This document shows positions 7,906-14,493 of a stretch of DNA of 28,977 nucleotides, piece by piece (positions within the stretch are counted from its first letter, which is position 1; each line of letters opens with the position of its first letter). The notes below the pieces were generated by a model. The model did no database searches, was not told the origin of the DNA, and worked only from the letters and a program-made list of their open reading frames with translations. The position numbers were made by a program, and so were the translations under genes. Origin of the DNA: an uncultured Faecalibacterium sp. (GTDB taxonomy: Bacteria; Bacillota; Clostridia; Oscillospirales; Ruminococcaceae). The DNA is taken from assembly GCA_934526125.1 (NCBI GenBank), contig CAKSZU010000021.1, positions 1-28,977 of the forward strand, read 5' to 3'.

Positions 7906-8811
7906 ATGCCTGTTATGCTGTTTGTGATCCTTGCGCTGATCTTCGTGATCCTGCTGATCGTCGTCACCAACATCGTTATCGTGCCCCAGTCCATGGTCTA
8001 TGTCGTGGAGCGGCTGGGCAGCTACTCCGACACCTGGGCCGCCGGCCTGCACGTCAAGATCCCCTTCATTGAGCGGATCGCCAAGAAGGTCAGCCTGAAG
8101 GAGCAGGTCGCCGACTTCCCTCCCCAGCCCGTCATCACCCGGGACAACGTCACCATGCAGATCGACACCGTGGTGTTCTTCCAGGTCATGGACGCTAAGC
8201 TCTACACCTACGGCGTCAACCAGCCCATCGCGGCCATTGAGAGCCTGTCCGCCACCACCCTGCGCAACATCATCGGTGAGATGGAGCTGGACCACACCCT
8301 GACCAGCCGGGATGTCATCAACGGCAAGATCACCGCCATCCTGGACGAAGCCACCGACAAGTGGGGCATCAAGGTCAACCGGGTGGAGGTCAAGAACATC
8401 ATCCCGCCGCGCGAGATCCAGGAAGCCATGGAGAAGCAGATGAAGGCCGAGCGCGAGAAGCGCGCCGTCATCCTGAAGGCCGACGGTGAGAAGCAGGCCG
8501 CCATCACCGCCGCCGAAGGCGAGAAGGAAGCCGCCATCCTCCGGGCCGATGCCGTCAAGCAGCAGCGCATCCTGGAAGCCGAGGGCGAGGCCCAGGCCAT
8601 CCTGGCGGTGCAGAAGGCCAACGCCGACGCCATCCGCCTGCTGAACGAGGCCATGCCCAACGACAAGGTGCTGGCCCTGCGCAGCCTGGAGGCACTGGCC
8701 AAGGTGGCCAACGGCAAGGCCACCAAGATCATCATCCCTTCCGAGCTGCAGAATCTGGGCGGCGTGGTCCCCAGCATCAAGGAGCTGCTCACCGACCCCA
8801 AAGAGGAGTAA
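7906..8811 (+). CDS. SPFH-domain (stomatin/prohibitin-like) membrane protein, QmcA type
   Basis: 301 residues, ATG after AAAAAGGAG. One N-terminal transmembrane segment (residues 3-26) is followed by the SPFH domain (IVPQSMVYVVERLGSYSDTW near 27-46; GLHVKIPFIERI; ITRDNVTMQIDTVVFFQV). A long Ala/Glu/Lys-rich coiled coil (about 170-245) repeats EGEKEAAI-like units, typical of oligomerising stomatins and prohibitins. The C-terminus is soluble. The protein probably forms large membrane-bound rings or scaffolds together with the NfeD partner encoded just upstream. Its own 3' end supplies the GAGGAG ribosome binding site of the next gene, so translation of the two is linked. Confidence 0.94.
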   Translation: MPVMLFVILALIFVILLIVVTNIVIVPQSMVYVVERLGSYSDTWAAGLHVKIPFIERIAKKVSLKEQVADFPPQPVITRDNVTMQIDTVVFFQVMDAKLYTYGVNQPIAAIESLSATTLRNIIGEMELDHTLTSRDVINGKITAILDEATDKWGIKVNRVEVKNIIPPREIQEAMEKQMKAEREKRAVILKADGEKQAAITAAEGEKEAAILRADAVKQQRILEAEGEAQAILAVQKANADAIRLLNEAMPNDKVLALRSLEALAKVANGKATKIIIPSELQNLGGVVPSIKELLTDPKEE

Positions 8812-8814
8812 CCC

Positions 8815-9291
8815 ATGATCTATGATACTTTGAACAACCTTCCCAACTATCTGGGCCTGTGCGACAGCCTGGACAGCGTCATTGAGTTCATCATGGCCCG
8901 GGACATCAACAATCTGCCTGCCGGGCGCACCCGCATCGACGGCGAAAAGGCGGTGGTCACCGTCAGCACCGTCACCCCGCAGTCCGGCGAGAAGGTCCCC
9001 TTCGTCCGCCACGATGCCCACCTGACCCTTGAGACCGACCTCGAGGGCAGCGAGCTGTTCGAGGTCTCGCTGGGCGAGTTCAGCCCTACGAAGCCCACCG
9101 ACGAAGCCGCCGACCTCACCGTGGGCACCGCCGGCACCAGCATCGCCGGGATGCTCTGCGAGGGCCGCTTCGCCCTCTACCTCGCCGGGGAGCCCTATAA
9201 GTCCGGCCTGAAAGCCCAGGGCTGCGGCAAGCTGAAAAAGGCCGTGTTCCGCATGGAGCTGGACGCCGATGAGGAAGAGACGGAAGAATAA
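8815..9291 (+). CDS. YhcH/YjgK/YiaL family protein
   Basis: 158 residues. The ATG lies 3 bases after the SPFH stop, with its AGAGGAG inside that gene. The N-terminus MIYDTLNNLPNYLGL is characteristic of the family (the small beta-barrel protein once called beta-galactosidase subunit beta). Members are linked to handling of sialic-acid or other sugar intermediates and bind metal in a cupin-like fold. The fit is good but the C-terminal half is divergent and ends in an acidic tail (DADEEETEE). Finding it behind NfeD-SPFH rather than among sugar genes is unexpected, so its role here is open. Confidence 0.85.
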   Translation: MIYDTLNNLPNYLGLCDSLDSVIEFIMARDINNLPAGRTRIDGEKAVVTVSTVTPQSGEKVPFVRHDAHLTLETDLEGSELFEVSLGEFSPTKPTDEAADLTVGTAGTSIAGMLCEGRFALYLAGEPYKSGLKAQGCGKLKKAVFRMELDADEEETEE

Positions 9292-9303
9292 AGCGCTTCT
9301 CTT

Positions 9304-9332
9304 TTGTACAGAATTATGCTATAATTATGTAT
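9304..9332 (+). promoter_or_regulatory. Promoter and candidate operator of the toxin-antitoxin pair
   Basis: TATAAT at 9320-9325. TTGTAC at 9304-9309 could serve a second -10 (TATGTA, 9326-9331, 16-bp spacer). Two exact AATTATG repeats, at 9312-9318 and 9323-9329, are 11 bp apart, one helical turn, and overlap the -10. That is the arrangement expected for autorepression by an antitoxin dimer. Confidence 0.5.
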
Positions 9333-9349
9333 ATAAAGGAGGTTGTATT

Positions 9350-9625
9350 ATGCCGCAGATCAAACCGATTACTGACCTTCGCAATACAAACGAGATTTCA
9401 GAGCTTTGCCATGCCCGGAAAGAACCGATCTTTATTACCAAAAATGGTTACGGCGATATGGTTGTTATGAGTATGGAAACTTACGATTCTCTGATGGAAA
9501 CTGCTGCCATTGATGCTGCTATTTCTCAGGCTGAAGCCGAGTTTGCACAGGATGGTGTTCTCTACGACGCCCACGAAACACTTTCTGCATTGAGGAAAAA
9601 GCATTTTGGAACAGTACAATGTTAA
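9350..9625 (+). CDS. Phd/YefM-family antitoxin
   Basis: 91 residues. The ATG at 9350 follows AAAGGAGG at a good distance; the frame is open upstream but that part is not conserved-looking. The N-terminal domain (about 1-55: DLRNTNEISELCHARKEPIF, then ITKNGYGDMVVMSMETYDSL) is the Phd/YefM DNA-binding and dimerisation fold. The C-terminal 35 residues would be the flexible toxin-neutralising tail. It overlaps the toxin gene by 20 bases, so the two are translationally coupled. Base composition here is clearly AT-richer than on either side, with rare codons, suggesting acquisition by transfer. Confidence 0.9.
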   Translation: MPQIKPITDLRNTNEISELCHARKEPIFITKNGYGDMVVMSMETYDSLMETAAIDAAISQAEAEFAQDGVLYDAHETLSALRKKHFGTVQC

Positions 9626-9905
9626 ATTGCATCGTCGGGCGGTGCAGGATCTTGATGGAATCTATACCTACATTGCCCAAACTCTGATGGAACCAGAAAC
9701 CGCCCTGAAACTCATCGACCGGTTGGAGGATGCTATTTTTTCTTTAGAAACATTACCTTATCGCTGCCCGGAGCGGCGAACTGGCTCATACGTCTGTCGT
9801 GGCTACCGGCAGCTTCTGATTGAAAATTACACCATCATATTCCAGATTGATGAGGCCAGGCGACAGGTTCTTGTCGTGACGGTACGATACTCTTCAAGAG
9901 CGTAA
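9606..9905 (+). CDS. RelE/ParE-family toxin
   Basis: 99 residues, starting at TTG 9606 with TGAGGAAAA about 9 bases upstream; the nearby ATG at 9619 is out of frame. The pattern YNVKLHRRAVQDLDGIYTYIA at the N-terminus and the C-terminal RGYRQLLIENYTIIFQIDEARRQVLVVTVRYSSR are typical of ParE/RelE proteins. RelE members cleave mRNA on the ribosome while ParE members poison gyrase. The short form with a YR...Y-x-I-x-F core and an Arg near the end does not settle which. It is paired with the overlapping antitoxin and followed at once by a terminator. Confidence 0.88.
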   Translation: MEQYNVKLHRRAVQDLDGIYTYIAQTLMEPETALKLIDRLEDAIFSLETLPYRCPERRTGSYVCRGYRQLLIENYTIIFQIDEARRQVLVVTVRYSSRA

Positions 9906-9911
9906 AAACAG

Positions 9912-9945
9912 AACTCCACGCAGCGTAGGTTGCGTGGAGTTTTTT
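9912..9945 (+). terminator. Terminator after the toxin gene
   Basis: Perfect 11-bp stem AACTCCACGCA / TGCGTGGAGTT, 8-base loop, then T-run to 9945. Confidence 0.9.
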
Positions 9946-9986
9946 GGTGTGATATGCTGTGTGCATCGAAACGAGCATCGCACACA
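9930..9986 (+). promoter_or_regulatory. Candidate promoter and operator of the XRE fusion gene
   Basis: TTGCGT (9930-9935), 17 bp, TATGCT (9953-9958); the -35 half lies in the 3' arm of the preceding terminator. Directly downstream an inverted repeat TGTGTGC (9958-9964) / GCACACA (9980-9986) has half-site centres 22 bp apart, two helical turns, and ends at the AAAGGAGG. It is well placed for autorepression by the XRE domain of the protein it precedes. Confidence 0.45.
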
Positions 9987-9998
9987 AAGGAGGAACTC

Positions 9999-11144
9999 AT
10001 GAACACTTATGTCACCGGAAGCACCATCCGGCAGCTGCGGGAAAGCCGAAGCATGACACAGGCAGAGCTGGCCGGTCAGCTTTCCGTCAGCGCCAAGACC
10101 GTCTCCAAGTGGGAGACCGCCAAGGGCCTGCCGGATATCTCCCTGCTGGAGCCGCTGGCCGCCGCCCTGGGCGTCAGTGTGCTGGAGCTGATGCAGGGCG
10201 AGCCGGTGGTCAACCGGAACCGCGCCGCCAACCTGCTGCGCTCCAAACTGTACATCTGCCCGGTCTGCGGCAATGTGCTCCATGCCACCGGACAGGCCGT
10301 GGTGAGCTGCTGCGGCATCACCCTGCCCCCGCTGGACATCACCGACGCCGAGGACGCCGACGAGCACCACCAGCTGACTGTGGAGCGGGTGGAGGACGAG
10401 CTGTTCGTCACCATCCACCACCCCATGACCAAGGACCACTATATCTCCTTCATCGCCTACCTGACCGGCGACAAACTGCAGCTGGTCAAGCTGTACCCCG
10501 AGGGTGACGCCGCCGCGCGGTTCCCCATGCAGGGGGCCGGGGTCCTCTGCTTCTACTGCAACCGCCACGGCCTGATGAAAGCGCCGGATTTCCGCACCGC
10601 CACCCGCCGCACCCCGCCCCGGAAGATCCATCTCCGGGAGCCGGAGGAAAGCGACCGGGAGCAGGTCATGGCCTACCGGGAGGAGTTCCTGGCCATCGGC
10701 TCCCGGATGGACGGCACCTCAGCGCTGGACAAATACCCGGATTTCGACGCCTGGCTGACCAATATCCTGAACCTGAAGGACCCTGCCACCACCCCCGCCG
10801 GGCTGGTCCCCGCCACCCAGTATCTGGCGCTGGACGAGAACGAGCATCTGGTGGGCATGACCAACCTGCGCCACCGTCTCAACGACTATCTGCTGACCTA
10901 CGGCGGCCACATCGGCTACAGCGTCCGCCCCTCGGAGCGGCAGAATGGCTACGCCACCCGGATGCTTCAGCTGACGCTGGAACACGCCCGGGAAAAGGGC
11001 ATCGAAAAGGTCCTCGTCTGCTGCGACCGCTACAACGTCGCCTCCGCCAAGACCATCCGCGCCAACGGCGGCGTCCTGGAAGATGAACGCTTCGACTCCG
11101 CCGACGGGACGCTGACGCAGCGGTATTGGATCAAAAATCCGTAA
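9999..11144 (+). CDS. Three-domain fusion: XRE helix-turn-helix, desulfoferrodoxin-type iron domain, GNAT acetyltransferase
   Basis: 381 residues, ATG at 9999 with AAAGGAGG. Residues 8-66 are an XRE DNA-binding domain (IRQLRESRSMTQAELAGQLS...VSKWETAKGLPDI). Residues 85-194 match desulfoferrodoxin. A desulforedoxin-like site has Cys87, Cys90, Cys104 and Cys105. The superoxide-reductase centre is represented by His124 (in DEHH), His141 (HPM), His147 (KDHYI) and the Cys187-x-x-His190 of YCNRHGL, so all five iron ligands appear kept; the family's Lys of the E-K-H motif seems to be His123. Residues 209-381 form a GNAT domain with acetyl-CoA loop SVRPSERQNGYAT (308-320). HTH-desulfoferrodoxin pairings occur in gut Clostridia; the added acetyltransferase is unusual. 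I infer a redox- or iron-responsive regulator with an enzymatic output. Single gene, own candidate operator. Confidence 0.9.
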   Translation: MNTYVTGSTIRQLRESRSMTQAELAGQLSVSAKTVSKWETAKGLPDISLLEPLAAALGVSVLELMQGEPVVNRNRAANLLRSKLYICPVCGNVLHATGQAVVSCCGITLPPLDITDAEDADEHHQLTVERVEDELFVTIHHPMTKDHYISFIAYLTGDKLQLVKLYPEGDAAARFPMQGAGVLCFYCNRHGLMKAPDFRTATRRTPPRKIHLREPEESDREQVMAYREEFLAIGSRMDGTSALDKYPDFDAWLTNILNLKDPATTPAGLVPATQYLALDENEHLVGMTNLRHRLNDYLLTYGGHIGYSVRPSERQNGYATRMLQLTLEHAREKGIEKVLVCCDRYNVASAKTIRANGGVLEDERFDSADGTLTQRYWIKNP

Positions 11145-11171
11145 CGGCCTACGGGGGCACTCCTCTGTCTA

Positions 11172-11254
11172 ACCTCTCAGACGGGCCTGCCCCCGCAGAT
11201 GCGTTGGCTCTCCCTTTGGGAGAGCTGTCACGGCTTCGCCGTGACTGAGAGGGT
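11172..11254. repeat. Dispersed palindromic element, copy 2, with terminal inverted repeats
   Basis: The core at 11206-11253 is nearly identical to bases 1-48. A degenerate inverted copy of the element's end (ACCTCTCAG, 11172-11180) faces CTGAGAGGGT (11245-11254). The whole block therefore looks like a small MITE-like element of about 83 bases with inverted ends. The rest of the stretch from 11145 to 11336 holds only this and the following terminator. Confidence 0.65.
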
Positions 11255-11281
11255 ATGCCGCTTCCCGAGAGTATCCCACAC

Positions 11282-11310
11282 AAAAAGCCCCGGCATCCGC
11301 CGGGGCTTTT
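11282..11310. terminator. Bidirectional terminator between the XRE fusion and mgtE
   Basis: AAAAAGCCCCGGC-atcc-GCCGGGGCTTTT has a U-run on both strands and serves the convergent genes on either side. Confidence 0.9.
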
Positions 11311-11336
11311 CTGCGCACATTCGTATATTTGTTGTT

Positions 11337-12716
11337 TCAGCCGAGATGGAACATATCGATCAGCACCACGGCGGCGAGGCCGTAGTAGACCACCACAGCC
11401 ACCAGATCGTTGATGGTGGTGATCAGCGGGCCGGATGCCACGGCGGGGTCGATGTGGATCTTGTGGAACAGCATGGGGATCACAGTGCCCACCAGACTGG
11501 AAATGACCATGGCCACGATGAGGGCGATGCCCACGCAGCCCGACAGCAGGAAGGCTTCGCCCCAGGCATAGGCCTTGAAGAAGTGGATGTAGCACCCCAG
11601 GAAGCCCAGAGCCATCACGGCCAGGAGGGCACCGTTCATCAGGCCCACCCGCATTTCCTTCCAGAGCAGCTGCAGCTTCTTGGCGGTGGTCAGGTTCTCG
11701 TCCACCAACACCCGGATGGTAACGGCCAGCGACTGGGTGCCCACATTGCCCGCCATGTCCAACACCATGGACTGGAAGCAGATGACGATGGGCAGCACGG
11801 CCACCACCGACTCAAAGGCACCTACCACCGAGGACACCAGCATCCCCAGGAACAGCAGGGCGATCAGCCAGGGCAGGCGCTTTTTCACGCTCTCGAATAC
11901 GCCCTCGTTCAGGTCCTCCTCGCTGGTCAGACCGCCGAGTTTTGCGTAGTCATCGCCCATCTCGTTGTCCACCAGTTCGACCACGTCGGCGGAGGTGATG
12001 ATGCCCAGCAGCTTCCCGTCCTCGTTCAGCACCGGCAGCGAGCGTTCGGCGTAGTCCACGATGCGGTCGATGCAGTCGCTGATCTTCTCATGGTCGGTGA
12101 CGTAGGGGTAGGACCGGGCGATCAGCTTTTCCAGACTGTCCTCCGCCCGGGCCACGATGAGGTCCTTCAGGTCGATGGCCCCGTAGAAATGCTCCTTCTC
12201 GTCCACCACATACAGCGTGGAGATGTTGTCGTTCTCCCCGGCCTGCTTCACCAGCTCGCTCATGGCCTGCCGGATGGTCATGTCCTTCCGGATGCAGATG
12301 TAGTTGGTGGTCATGCAGCTGCCGATCTCGTCCTCGCTGTAGGAGAGCAGCATCTTCACGTCCTCGGCCGAATCCTGATCCATCTGCCCCACGATCCGGG
12401 CCTTGTCGGCTTCTTCCAGATCGTCCAGAGCGTCCACGGCATCGTCCGAGTCCATGTGGGAAACCACCTGGGCCGCCCGTTCCGGGGGCAGTTCTTTCAG
12501 GTAGGGCTCCGCGTCATCCAGATAGGAAAAGATCTCGGCCACGGTCTCCACGCCCAGCGCCTGGTACAGCTTCTGCCGCTCGTCGGGGGTCAGGGCCGTC
12601 AGGGCATCGGCCAGGTCGTTTTCATGGTAATCCGAAAGCTTTTCGGCCAGCTCCGCCTGGGGCAGGCCGCTGTGGATGATCTCCAGAATTTCCTGTACAT
12701 AATTCTTCTGCTGCAT
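11337..12716 (-). CDS. mgtE: Magnesium transporter MgtE
   Basis: 459 residues; the start ATG at 12716 has GGAGGAG upstream (16 in-frame codons further up belong to the leader). MgtE N-terminal superhelical domain at about 10-130, two CBS domains at about 135-255, and a plug helix followed by a five-helix membrane domain at 281-459. The membrane part keeps VLDMAGNVGTQSLAV (318-332) and HIDPAVASGPLITTINDL (421-438); Asp423 probably matches the pore aspartate of characterised MgtE channels. The N and CBS domains close the channel when cytoplasmic Mg2+ is high. The gene sits alone behind a leader with a strong promoter, a 26-codon ORF and a terminator hairpin (described separately), so it is likely controlled at transcription elongation as well as at the protein level. 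Confidence 0.97.
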   Translation of the reverse strand: MQQKNYVQEILEIIHSGLPQAELAEKLSDYHENDLADALTALTPDERQKLYQALGVETVAEIFSYLDDAEPYLKELPPERAAQVVSHMDSDDAVDALDDLEEADKARIVGQMDQDSAEDVKMLLSYSEDEIGSCMTTNYICIRKDMTIRQAMSELVKQAGENDNISTLYVVDEKEHFYGAIDLKDLIVARAEDSLEKLIARSYPYVTDHEKISDCIDRIVDYAERSLPVLNEDGKLLGIITSADVVELVDNEMGDDYAKLGGLTSEEDLNEGVFESVKKRLPWLIALLFLGMLVSSVVGAFESVVAVLPIVICFQSMVLDMAGNVGTQSLAVTIRVLVDENLTTAKKLQLLWKEMRVGLMNGALLAVMALGFLGCYIHFFKAYAWGEAFLLSGCVGIALIVAMVISSLVGTVIPMLFHKIHIDPAVASGPLITTINDLVAVVVYYGLAAVVLIDMFHLG

Positions 12717-12747
12717 CTTGTGTCTCCTCCGTATCCCGTTTCCGGGC

Positions 12748-12792
12748 ATAAAAATACACCGCATCGGTCTTTCGGCGACTCCTGCGGTGTAT
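12748..12792 (-). terminator. Attenuator terminator in the mgtE leader
   Basis: On the minus strand ATACACCGC (12792-12784) pairs with GCGGTGTAT (12762-12754), followed by U-rich sequence to 12748. It lies about 30 bases before the mgtE start and after the promoter, so it would stop transcription before mgtE unless prevented. Confidence 0.85.
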
Positions 12793-12852
12793 CATGGACA
12801 GCATGCAGTTCAGGATGCGGCAGACTCGTCTGCTCTGCCCGCATCGCAGGAG
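12779..12852 (-). promoter_or_regulatory. Candidate antiterminator of the mgtE leader
   Basis: CTCCTGCG (12852-12845) is perfectly complementary over 8 bp to CGCAGGAG (12786-12779), which includes the last three bases of the terminator's 5' arm, so the two structures exclude each other. The enclosed sequence folds on its own as GATGCGGGCAGA / TCTGCCGCATC (12845-12814), stacking beside the antiterminator. The left arm lies inside codons 13-15 of the leader ORF, so a ribosome there would block antiterminator pairing. Confidence 0.6.
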
Positions 12853-12890
12853 AAGCGTTGTTTAGGGTGATCCGTATGGTCACTGGACAT
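12810..12890 (-). CDS. Putative 26-residue leader peptide of mgtE
   Basis: ATG at 12890 with an excellent ribosome binding site (AAGGAGGAG, 9 bases away), 26 codons, TGA at 12812-12810. The peptide begins MSSDHTDHPKQRFSC and ends DESAAS; it has three Asp in the first 16 residues and one Pro. It has no homologue that I recognise. Its position resembles mgtL/corL-type leader peptides, in which ribosome behaviour on an Asp/Glu/Pro-bearing start reports Mg2+. The stop codon lies immediately beyond the hairpin within the antiterminator, so complete translation would favour the terminator. That translation occurs is inferred from the binding site only. Confidence 0.55.
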   Translation of the reverse strand: MSSDHTDHPKQRFSCDAGRADESAAS

Positions 12891-12935
12891 GGAAACGAAC
12901 TCCTCCTTGCAGATGATTGCTTTTTCAGCCTCGTT

Positions 12936-12964
12936 ATGATACTACGCTCCGGCTGATTTTTCAA
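12936..12964 (-). promoter_or_regulatory. Promoter for the mgtE leader
   Basis: TTGAAA (12964-12959), 17 bp, TATCAT (12941-12936). Predicted transcript start near 12929, giving a leader of about 210 bases. Confidence 0.8.
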
Positions 12965-13009
12965 CCCCTTTTACAAATTTTTTACTGACTTTTTGTCAGG
13001 ATGCACCAA

Positions 13010-13645
13010 TCATTTCCGGTATTTGCCGTACCATGCCGCCGACAGCCGCCACGACAGGGCATACAGCACCAGCAATGCCAGCATGAGTACGCCCACGATG
13101 ACCCCCGGCGCGTATCCGGACATTCCCGCCGGGAACTCCTCCAGCAATGCGGAACCGCCGCCCGCCAGGAGCCCGCCCAGCACGAAGGTCAGGAAATACA
13201 TCATCCTGGCTTTCTCCACCCCGAAGCGGTACATCATCGGGAGAATCAGGGCGTTCGTCAGCAGGACGGTGCAGGGCCCGCCGCACAGCATCATCACGAG
13301 CTGCTGTTCCAGCGCCGCACCGTTCAGAACACGCACCAGCGCGAACACCGCACCCAACAGAACGGACATTGCCGCACAGCCCAGCCCGACGAGATATTTT
13401 TCCGCCACCAGTGTTTTCCGGCTCACCGGCAGGGTCAGGCCGTACTCCGTCCAGCCGCTGGCCTGATCATACGAGAGCAGCGAAATGGGCAGGATGCCCA
13501 GAAAGATGGCAGTATAGCTGAGGGGGAACACCGCCGAGTCCGACGCGCTCATCCCCCAGATGACCAGCACCGCCAGAACGGTCAGATACATCGTTTTCAT
13601 ATAGCCCAGGACCTGATACCAGTCCTTCCGCAGCAAGCCTTTCAT
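13010..13645 (-). CDS. ABC-2 type exporter permease
   Basis: 211 residues. The start overlaps the stop of the ATPase gene in an ATGA, showing translational coupling. About six hydrophobic segments: near 18-34, 42-60, 90-110, 117-140, 145-165 and 178-200, joined by short loops; N-terminus MKGLLRKDWYQVLGYMKTMY and motif DQASGWTEYGLTLPVSRKTLVAEKYL after the second segment. That motif recurs in small ABC-2 permeases that pair with YtrB- and bacitracin-type ATPases. It would form the membrane channel of a two-part exporter. Substrate unknown; regulation by a YtrA-type repressor suggests a response to cell-wall or membrane-active compounds. Confidence 0.88.
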   Translation of the reverse strand: MKGLLRKDWYQVLGYMKTMYLTVLAVLVIWGMSASDSAVFPLSYTAIFLGILPISLLSYDQASGWTEYGLTLPVSRKTLVAEKYLVGLGCAAMSVLLGAVFALVRVLNGAALEQQLVMMLCGGPCTVLLTNALILPMMYRFGVEKARMMYFLTFVLGGLLAGGGSALLEEFPAGMSGYAPGVIVGVLMLALLVLYALSWRLSAAWYGKYRK

Positions 13646-14490
13646 GCGTTCTTCTCCCCTTTCACCATCATCACGAACAGTTCTTCGATGCTCACCGGCG
13701 TCAGGGCGCTGCCCGCGGGGACATCCTCCCGCCGGACCAGCGCCTCGGCCCCATAGGGTGTGACCCGTCGGCTGACCACGGCCGCCGGGGCCAGCTCTTC
13801 CAGCTGACTTTCCGTGCCGTGCCAGAGGGCGTATTCCTCCCGCAAGGCGTCCTTGTCCTCGCAGAGCAGGAGCCTGCCCCTGTGCAGGAAGGCGATGGTA
13901 TCGCAGAGCTTTTCCAGATCGCTGACGATGTGGGAAGAGATGAGGATGGCGTGATCTTCCTCCCGGACAAAATCCAGCAGCAGGTCAATCAGTTCATCCC
14001 GGATCACCGGGTCCAGCCCGCTGGTGGCCTCATCCAGAAGCAGCAGCTTCGGGTGGTGGGACAGCGCCACAGCCAGCAGGAGCTTCATCTTCATGCCGGT
14101 AGAGTACTCCCGGAACTTTTTCTTCTCCGGCAGCTCAAAGCGCCTGCAGTAGTCCGCATAGGATGCCGCATCCCAGTTCTGGTAGATGCCCGCCATCACC
14201 CGGCCGGTCTGGGGCGCGGTCATGCAGCCGGGGATGCCCTCCCCGCTCAGCACCACGCCGATCTCCTCCTTGGCGCAGGTCAGCTCTTTCCCGTTCTCCC
14301 GGCCCAGCACCCGGACACTGCCTTCGTCCCGCTCCAGGATGCCCAGGATCAGCCGGAGGGTCGTGCTTTTCCCGGCCCCGTTCTCGCCGATCAGCCCGCA
14401 GACCGTGCCGCCGGGCAGGGTCAGGTCCAGGGGCCCCAGGGTGAAATCCGGGTAAGATTTCTTCAGTCCGTGCAGTTCCAGTGCGTTCAT
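13642..14490 (-). CDS. ABC transporter ATP-binding protein
   Basis: 282 residues, ATG 3 bases after the regulator's stop with GGGAGGA inside that gene. Walker A GENGAGKST (35-43), signature YSTGMKMKL (129-137, a common variant of LSGGQ in this subgroup), Walker B LLLLDEAT (149-156) followed by SGLDP, and the switch histidine in ILISSHIVSD near 188. The C-terminal 80 residues (after HRGRLLLCEDKD) form the variable tail typical of ABC-2 exporter ATPases. It works with the permease encoded next, probably as a homodimer on two permease subunits. The GntR gene, ATPase and permease form one operon. Confidence 0.94.
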   Translation of the reverse strand: MNALELHGLKKSYPDFTLGPLDLTLPGGTVCGLIGENGAGKSTTLRLILGILERDEGSVRVLGRENGKELTCAKEEIGVVLSGEGIPGCMTAPQTGRVMAGIYQNWDAASYADYCRRFELPEKKKFREYSTGMKMKLLLAVALSHHPKLLLLDEATSGLDPVIRDELIDLLLDFVREEDHAILISSHIVSDLEKLCDTIAFLHRGRLLLCEDKDALREEYALWHGTESQLEELAPAAVVSRRVTPYGAEALVRREDVPAGSALTPVSIEELFVMMVKGEKNA

Positions 14491-14493
14491 GGT

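Noticed and set aside
9269..9349. Extended N-terminus of the antitoxin
   Set aside because: It overlaps the upstream gene and crosses the promoter; the ATG at 9350 has the AAAGGAGG.
12717..12935. M-box (ykoK) Mg2+ riboswitch ahead of mgtE
   Set aside because: The leader lacks the long conserved M-box blocks as I know them; a leader ORF with alternate hairpins explains it better.
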